A stretch of DNA of 64,000 nucleotides from Chlorops oryzae (taxonomy: Eukaryota; Arthropoda; Insecta; Diptera; Chloropidae), in the NCBI GenBank assembly GCA_020466095.1, contig CM035806.1, forward strand, positions 132,668,573-132,732,572, given 5' to 3'. The notes beneath the pieces were generated by a model. That model ran no database searches, was not told where the DNA came from, and worked only from the letters and a program-made list of their open reading frames with translations. This document shows, one piece after another, positions 57,911 to 64,000 of this stretch; the first letter of the stretch is position 1, and each line of letters starts with the position of its first letter. The translations under genes were made by a program, and so were the position numbers.

Positions 57911-58016
57911 CTTCTATAGGAAGTAAAAAAGGGATAGTCGTGTCTCTATGGTACCACAAAGGGCCTATGTATCTGTGAGCCTACGTGAGCTATAAGCTGC
58001 CGCACCAACCTACCTA
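57911..58016 (+). mobile_element. 3' UTR of the retrotransposon fragment
   Basis: GGTACCACAAAGGGCC, then CCTACGTGAGC and CCGCACCAACCTACCTAC, follow the stop. Related fly elements end with a short pyrimidine/ACCTA-type repeat instead of a poly(A) tail; the ACCTACCTAC here may be that end. Boundary approximate. Confidence 0.5.
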
Positions 58017-58838
58017 CTAGTGGGATTCAAGCACGAAGCCCGGGGCTGCTGACCCCTTCAACACCCGGCCCCCTCGCTACGCTACTGAGTCTGACTTAAT
58101 TGGCCGCATTACATACGAAAGAATCTTAAATTTTACAAAAAAACATTTAGCACTCTTTTTCTTCGCGTCCAAAGAAAGCGAAAACATTTTAAAAGCTGAA
58201 GAAAAGATCCTCGAAAAAAGTTTGGAACTAATGACAGAAAATTAAAATTAAAAACTCAAATTAAAAATTTCAAATTTTTTTTTTTTACCATTTCTAGAAG
58301 AATTACACTTCATTAGCGGAATGTACTCTCTCGTTAGGCGATGAATGAACTTCTATTGAAGAAAAATATTAACGAACGATGTATGCGAACAAGGGTGTTA
58401 TAGTCAGTCTAGCCTGCAAATACAATATCCGGCACGTATGTATGTATGAGTGAACATCTAAATTTATTTATTGGATTTGTTTTTTTTTTTTAACTGAAGT
58501 CCCGAATATCACACCCACTACGATAAATTACTTTAGGGTATATTCGATTATAAATTTTAGTTATAAGAGGAATCTTTACACAATCTCCCCTTTGCCACGC
58601 CCAGTTTTTCCAACTTTTCTAAACATTAATGGCTTCAAAATAAGCTCTACAAATATTTCAAATTTCATCAAAATTTCTTCATTCCGATTTTATGGCATGG
58701 CTTCGTGATTTCTATAACAGATCCTAGCACTGGGCAGTATACCTTACCAGTGGCTGGACTCAGATCTCCCGCAGATCTCCTGTATACTGAATTTTTATCA
58801 AGATAGCTTAACTATATATGTCTTGCATTCGAAAACAA

Positions 58839-59257
58839 CCCTGCAGTAATGAGCCGGTCAGTTTTCTAAGAAGGACTGGCTTTTGACCGATCCAAACCCT
58901 ACCGGTTAAATTATGGTAGTTCGCTCCATGGAATTCGGCTAGCCGGAGGTCGGTAATAAAGGGGTTAGTTTATGGGTAGTCTGTAAATGGCACTTTCATC
59001 AACTTAGAATATATATAAGAAATTCGTTGTTTATTTTCCTCATTTGACTATCCTAAAACCAGACAAAATTACGACAATTGACCCAAAAAAAACTGGCCTA
59101 TGATCAGCCGTTTTGCGGACTAGTCCCTCCCCTAGGACAGGCCCATGTTCAAAAGGTCAGTTGAATACATTAGAAGTGGAATTATGAGGGGACTAGTACT
59201 GGTAACATGAAAGACTGACCGAAGGCTACACTTGGGTCAGTCCATATTACTGCAGGG
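58839..59257. mobile_element. CCCTGCAG-terminated MITE, family C copy 2
   Basis: CCCTGCAGTAATGAGCCGG at the left and CCATATTACTGCAGGG at the right give a 12-base inverted repeat, CCCTGCAGTAAT. It matches 3973-4374 throughout. It is inserted in the core of family A copy 7. 419 bp, non-coding. Confidence 0.85.
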
Positions 59258-59560
59258 AAGATACAGACAGATGGACAGACGGAAAATCAATGCTCCTAGT
59301 GACGCCAATCATTTTCCGAATACAATATTTCGTCTCGTAGCAGCCCTGCAGTAATTGTGACTAGTGACTGATTCAATCTGTCACTAGTTCCTCAATCACC
59401 GGGTACTAGTGACCAACTGTACCCGTGCCAATGTATTCAACTATTGACACTTTGTTTGAGCATATGTTCGAGCGGACACCAGTTGACGATTGAACTGGTG
59501 ATGCTGTAGAGGCAGCTCATTAGCTATATTACCTAAATAGAAAGCGCCGCGCACGGGGCT

Positions 59561-59632
59561 GAGATGGCTCAGTGTGAAGAGTCTGGCCTAGTGACCTAGA
59601 GACCCGTGTTCGAATCTCGCTCGGGCGGGTGC
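59561..59632 (+). ncRNA. tRNA-like module (left arm of family D)
   Basis: A box TGGCTCAGTGTG at 59565-59576 and B box GTGTTCGAATCTC at 59606-59618, 41 bases apart start to start. GCCTAGTGACCTAGAGACC lies between. It is followed by a T run at 59637-59650, suitable as a Pol III terminator. Confidence 0.6.
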
Positions 59633-59871
59633 CAATTTTTTTTTTTTTTTAAGTGAATAATATTATAGGTGTCTAACAGGCTTTAAAAAAAATTTTTTTT
59701 TGCGAAAAAATTGAAAAATTAAGTTATTGAAAATATAATTCATGAGAATTTTCGAACGAACTGTGAAAGCATTCACGAGAATTCAGAATGGAAACTTTTT
59801 TTCTCTCTTCTCACCTATAAGAATTCATAAGAATAATCCTCCGAATTTTACAAAATTTTCCACTTTTTCTC

Positions 59872-59943
59872 GCCTGCCCTGGAATTCGAACACGAGCCTT
59901 CGGATTGATTGATCGGACATGCTAGCCATACGCTACGGAGCCT
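59872..59943 (-). ncRNA. tRNA-like module (right arm of family D)
   Basis: On the minus strand: GGCTCCGTAGCGTATGGCTA (A box within) and CTCGTGTTCGAATTCCAGG (B box). It faces the 59561 module with 240 bases between. A minus-strand transcript would meet a T run at the complement of the A-rich sequence near 59690-59720 or beyond. Confidence 0.6.
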
Positions 59944-60125
59944 TTTGATTCTCGTGCATCAAATTCATTTTATGAATGCTCAAGAAAATTAAACTGTAGA
60001 CCTCCTCGTTGACCATGTCTATAGATAAACAGTGGTGACGCAGGGGTCAATTTGCCCCGCATTTACTGCAGGGAGCTCTGACTGTTGCACACATACGCAC
60101 AAGCGCTATACAAAAAGAAGGTATA

Positions 60126-60911
60126 AAAAGAAAACAATATTAGCTTCGCTTTAATTAGCCTCTAAAAAATATTTCAAAAGAAATGAACTACGACCTTCGG
60201 TTCGATTTTTACCTGTGGGAATTATTTCTATGCAAAAAAAAAAATTTATTATAAATACTCTTTTCTTTTGTACAGTTCAAAAAGAACTAGCTTTTTGCTC
60301 AAAGGTGCAAATTTATTTTCGCTGCTCCACATATTGGATTCGGGAATAAATAAAGTTCGGGAAGATGATGAGAGTTTGGTTTTTGTACAACATTTTATTT
60401 ATCGGAAAATTAACATCCCTAGAAAAATATGATGCCTTCTATGTGTCTTAAAAATACATCCATCAGAGTGACCCGGTCGGAGCCAAGAAGTATGTACATA
60501 ACTTCAATAAATACATAAAACAAATACATCCAATTTCCTCTGACAAAAGGCACTGACATACATATGTATGTAGTAGCCTTAAATGGCGGCCTACCGTCCT
60601 TAAAATTAAATTTAAAAAGCGGGAGAAACCCCCTCTGTACCAATTGAATTTCTTTGATTAATCTGTATAAGAATTTTTAAATTGAAATTCTAACTAAGAA
60701 TTTAATTGGCCAAAAATATGTATGCGACCTCAACCCAAATTTGAATCGGGTTTTTGTAATGAAGTAAACTTTTTAAATGCGTATATCGAATCTAACCGTT
60801 GATGCGTCAAGGGTAGATATACACCTAGATGGTCGAAGAAATTGATTGTTTTGTATTTTCTTCTAGTCTGAGGCCTCAAATATACAATCTCCTCCAAGCA
60901 ACAAGGCAATC
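60126..60911. other. Unassigned intergenic DNA
   Basis: No supportable gene or terminal repeat; a minus-strand 74-codon open frame at 60419-60643 lacks context. Confidence 0.35.
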
Positions 60912-61085
60912 AGTCCGATTCTGAATATTCCCAGGGAAGGAATTCTCGGGGAATTTACTTTTCTCGATACTAAAATTCTCCTTTTTTAAATAGATAGTGT
61001 AAGGAAAATTATGGGCATGGATCGAATACCCATTCCCCATCGAATTTCTTCCACCAAATATATAAAAAAAGAAGTTTACTGTAAA
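60912..61085. mobile_element. Family E foldback, left part, interrupted by family F
   Basis: AGTCCGATTCTGAATATTCC and TCGGGGAATTTACTTTTCTC match the family E left arm; the centre is in the opposite orientation to 49588-49814. The right arm is cut off at the family F start. Confidence 0.65.
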
Positions 61086-61340
61086 GGGCTCAACGCTCTA
61101 AAGCAGCAAGTAAATTTCCTATACCAAACACATGTAGAAAAAACAAAGAAGTACTTTGGCTTACTTACGCTACTTGAACGCATACGCTAATTACAAGTAA
61201 TCGGACAAACATGGTTGCATTTAAGTCACACATTTCCTATATTTCTGTCGACCTGTCATCGAAATTTCAACTCTGATTTCCTTTCTTCAAAAGAATGAGC
61301 TCGTTACTTATTTTCAATTTACTTTAACAGCGTTGAGCCC
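61086..61340. mobile_element. Family F TIR element, copy 2, uninterrupted
   Basis: GGGCTCAACGCTCTAAAGC and CTTTAACAGCGTTGAGCCC are the ends. It is the inverse of the copy at 30021-31074 without the DINE-1-like insertion; the empty insertion site is the A run at 61138-61143. 255 bp. Confidence 0.85.
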
Positions 61341-61343
61341 TTA

Positions 61344-63103
61344 AAGCTGGAAAACTATCGAGAGTATCGATAGTTATATCGGAAGAGATATTTTAAAAAT
61401 TATATTGAACATTTTTGAGGTGTTTAACATTTATGTTTAACATTTAAATATCCATCATATAAATTTAATATTAATGGTGGTCCTACAAAAACAACTTCCT
61501 CAATTTATATCACGAAGCTATATACAAGGAGCCGAATTTTAAAGCCTTTCTTACTAAATTTTCAATGCTTCGTAACTAAGGCAACTGACCCAAAAAAGGC
61601 CATGCTAACGGTTTTTGCTACACAGGCAAAAATTGGTTAAACTTAGAGAGAGTTTGGATCTTAATCACTTTTATTTAACCTTTTCTTTATGTAAATTTGA
61701 AAAAAAGAGTACAAAAAAGTGTTTAAAAGTATTCATTTGAGACATTTTAAAAATTGTCCTTTTTTTGCCATATGCTTCTAATAAGGCCAATCTGATCGTC
61801 CATGCAATTTATCTGGCAAAAATTGTTAACTTAGACTGATTTGGACAATACTTGTTGAGTTTATACCATATATCTTATCCTGAATGTGAAATAAGAGTAC
61901 AGTTTAAAAGACTCATTTGCACACATTTTAAAATTGTCCTTTTTTTGCCATCTTAGGAACCCCATGTCTTAATAAGGCCCAATGCTGATTGCTCTCAAAA
62001 CGTGCGAACAAATTAAGAATATAATAAAATTATTATCTGATATCATTGTAAATGTTGTTTGAGATCCAAAATTAAAATAAACACTCTGCACAGCACTTCT
62101 TATATAAAATAATATTTTTAAAACTAACATAAACTTTGTATATTCAAGTGCAGGTACTAGGCATTATCGATAATAATTTTGTTAATTTGCTGCCCATTGC
62201 AGTGAAAGGCCTTCTTTCTCATCGTTTTTAACTGCTTGGTATATTAAGGTCCATTTAGGGCCTCCAAAAAAAATTTTTTTAAGAACCAGTTGCAAGGTGA
62301 CTATTGTGGGCCTTATTAAGACCACTCAATATAATTTTTTCCACAACGTTTTATTCGGAATACAACAAAGCCAGGGTTTTTATCCCAACCTTTTTATTTT
62401 GAATAAAGTCCGACTTTTGGTATGGGCATCAAGACTTTACAAAATTATCAACCTTTAAAAAATCGTTGTTCTTCTTCACACGCAAAATTAGATCAAGCAC
62501 ACGTTGTTTTCACTTCTGTCGATTTTGTTGGACGATTACTATTCACTCAGCTAAGTAATCGACGCAATTTTTTTTGCTTTGTGAAGTAAATACAAACGCT
62601 TTAGAACATGCCAAAAATCATTATGCTGAGAGTACTAGAAATATGTTTTCTGAAAATCGGGCCTTGACGCCTATAAATCTCATTTTGTTCGTAAAATGGG
62701 ACACATAAGACTCGCAGAACTTCTGAAGGGTTTGTCCTATTTATTGGTTTGACAGAGCTTCGATGATCGATAGCTTCAAAAATCGATAGATTCAATAATC
62801 GATAGTTTCAACAATCGATAGGTTCAATAGTCGCTAGTTCCTTTAATATATAGTCAAAATTATCAACAGGTTCAAGATGAATTTTCGAGCGACTCTCGCA
62901 CTAATCTAAATAAGGGCTGTTTTTAGGAATCTGTCCATTTCAAAAAGAAGAAAGCCCTCTGTCACTGCCAGCATCACCTTTCCAATGCTAAAGTAAATTT
63001 CCATGAATTAAAACTATCGATAGTCTTCAAAAACCGTCGATGTTTTCCATAGTTTGAAACCATCGATAGTATCGAAATTGCTATCGATTGTTAACCAGCT
63101 CTA
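61344..63103. mobile_element. TCGATA-rich element, family G copy 2
   Basis: AGCTGGAAAACTATCGAGAG at the left, and on the right a stretch ending in CTATCGATTGTTAACCAGCT give an imperfect inverted repeat around AGCTGG. Shared blocks with 14061-15062 include CCTCAATTTATATCACG, GGGACACATAAGACTCG and the ATCGATAG array (62765-62830). About 1 kb in the middle (61590-62580) is absent from copy 1 and has its own inverted GTCTTAATAAGGCCC / GGGCCTTATTAAGAC pair. Confidence 0.6.
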
Positions 63104-63106
63104 GAT

Positions 63107-63685
63107 GCACCCCTGAGGAGTTATAGGGCCTTAAAGATTTTTGATTAGAAAATTAAATATCTAAATGAACATCTACCAGACTGGTATCAATGAAGTCTAA
63201 CTTATTAGATTTGGTACATTAAACTACTTTAATTATGTGAAAAAATCAGTTTTCATTGATTTTTATGCAAAAAATTTTTTTTCATAACTTTGGCCTTGGT
63301 CATTGATAGATGTTCATTTAGATATTTAATTTTCTCATCTTATTTTCAAAAAATTTATTAGACATATAGGGTACCAAATTAAAGGAAATCGATCCAGCAT
63401 TTTGAATAAAATAAAAAATATGGGTGTTAATTGGACACTTTTTATACCAAAATGACTTCCAAAGTAAAAAATTTAAATTTTTTTCAGATTTTTTCACTTT
63501 GACCGTTTACTTTTAACTCAATGGGTCAAATTTTTACCATCAATTTAATTTTGCCTAAAAGCACATACAAGTGGCTCTCAAACTGCATTAAAGTTTTTTT
63601 CTACGATAAACCATTATCGTGGGAGAGTTATTTTTGTCGACTTACTGCCTAAAATCTTTAAGGCCCTATAACTCCTCAGGAGTGC
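63107..63685. mobile_element. Foldback MITE, family J
   Basis: GCACCCCTGAGGAGTTATAG and, inverted, GCACTCCTGAGGAGTTATAG start arms that pair through GGCCTTAAAGATTTT. Inside, AAATATCTAAATGAACATCT pairs with its inverse at about 63309-63335. 579 bp, directly against the right end of family G. AT flanks both sides. Non-coding. Confidence 0.85.
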
Positions 63686-63773
63686 ATTTGCGACCCCCCC
63701 CCACTCCATACGATTTTTTGTTAGTTCTGACCTCTCTATCAGCTCCCGACCGGTTGACCTTCACAAACGGAAC

Positions 63774-63866
63774 ACTCTCTGTATATTTAAAAAAAAGGGG
63801 GAGTTTATGTCTCGATAAAAGTAAATTCCCCGGGAATTTGTTCCCCGGGAGTATTCGGAATCGGGC
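63774..63866. mobile_element. Family E foldback, right part only
   Basis: TGTCTCGATAAAAGTAAATT and CCCGGGAGTATTCGGAATCG, then GGCT, match the right arm of 49588-49814. It may be the severed right half of the copy at 60912-61085, separated by about 2.7 kb of later insertions, or an independent truncated copy. Confidence 0.6.
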
Positions 63867-64000
63867 TGATTGAGATTTCATTCCCCCCCCCCCCCGCAAC
63901 TCAACAATTACATGATATATCTCAAAAATTACAGTTTCGAAAAACTTCCAACCAACAAAACCATAAAAAAAAGGGTTGGTTACAAAAGATTTTGCTTTTA
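63867..64000. other. Right edge of the window
   Basis: A C run of about 14 bases at 63882-63895, then AT-rich sequence; nothing further recognised. Confidence 0.4.

Larger units (their letters stand above)
59344..60073. mobile_element. TIR element with convergent tRNA-like modules, family D copy 1
   Basis: The ends are CCCTGCAGTAA and TTACTGCAGGG, an 11-base perfect inverted repeat. The order is left arm with CACTAGT/ACTAGTGAC repeats, plus-strand module 59561-59632, AT-rich centre, minus-strand module 59872-59943, right arm. The plan is the same as S1 and S2 although the sequence differs. Inserted in family A copy 7. Confidence 0.82.
58389..60125 (-). mobile_element. Decayed DINE-1-like family A, copy 7, with two nested elements
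   Basis: It starts ACAAGGGTGTTATAGTCAG with a broken hairpin (TAGTCAGTCTAGCCTG), keeps CCTTTGCCACGCCCAG near 58590, resumes after an insertion as GATACAGACAGATGGACAGA, and after a second insertion ends TTGCACACATACGCACAAGC and GGTATAAAAA. Its own sequence is 58389-58838, 59258-59343 and 60074-60125. More diverged than the other copies. Confidence 0.75.

Overview
This is an AT-rich, repeat-dense nuclear window from a higher dipteran. A tephritid-like fly is my guess, not something shown by the sequence. The evidence for a fly is: introns of 56-66 bp with GTAAGT-type donors; a TATA box at -30 from an arthropod TCAGT initiator; and two large families of interspersed repeats with the signature of Drosophila INE-1/DINE-1 (5' TATACCC, a GATCAGGATCA / CATGTCCGTCTGTCCG core, many GCCACGCCCAC blocks, a 3' hairpin and a CTTACTTGT end). 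No bacterial, viral or organellar gene content is visible.

Host genes are few. (1) A five-exon secreted lipocalin (12769-13595, + strand) can be assembled end to end to a 195-residue protein, with promoter, signal peptide, GxW motif, four mature cysteines and a poly(A) signal. (2) A small minus-strand three-exon gene (17819-18288) encodes about 114 residues of unknown function, with a polyglutamine tail; its start codon would be split by an intron (A|TG). (3) A first coding exon (37476-37490, M-H-S-S-K, then GTAAGT) ends a long 5' leader, and the rest of that gene must lie to the right. (4) A 5'-truncated non-LTR retrotransposon fragment (about 57017-57910) keeps a complete-looking RNase H domain and a C-terminal Cys/His motif.

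Most of the rest is mobile DNA. DINE-1-like family A occurs at 1866, 27869, 31136, 39941, 50730, 53888 and, as a decayed copy with nested insertions, 58389-60125. Family B occurs at 8438, 30222, 38120 and 45500. A B/A chimera sits at 28256-28913. Among them are many small TIR elements: hAT-like with intact 8-bp duplications (20201-20825, 48350-48771), pogo/Tigger-like with TA flanks, piggyBac-like with TTAA flanks, foldback elements, and a set with CCCTGTAG/CCCTGCAG termini. Several nestings can be ordered in time. One gives an internal filled/empty-site pair that defines the ends of family B: filled at 30222-31020, empty at 61138-61143.

The most unusual signal is in the CCCTGYAG-terminated elements at 9925-10683, 10971-11722 and 59344-60073. 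Each is about 730-760 bp, has terminal inverted repeats, and carries two tRNA-gene-like modules (A box plus B box) pointing toward each other. Convergent internal Pol III promoters in a TIR element would be expected to give overlapping sense and antisense RNA. I am not aware of a named family with this layout, though no search was possible here.
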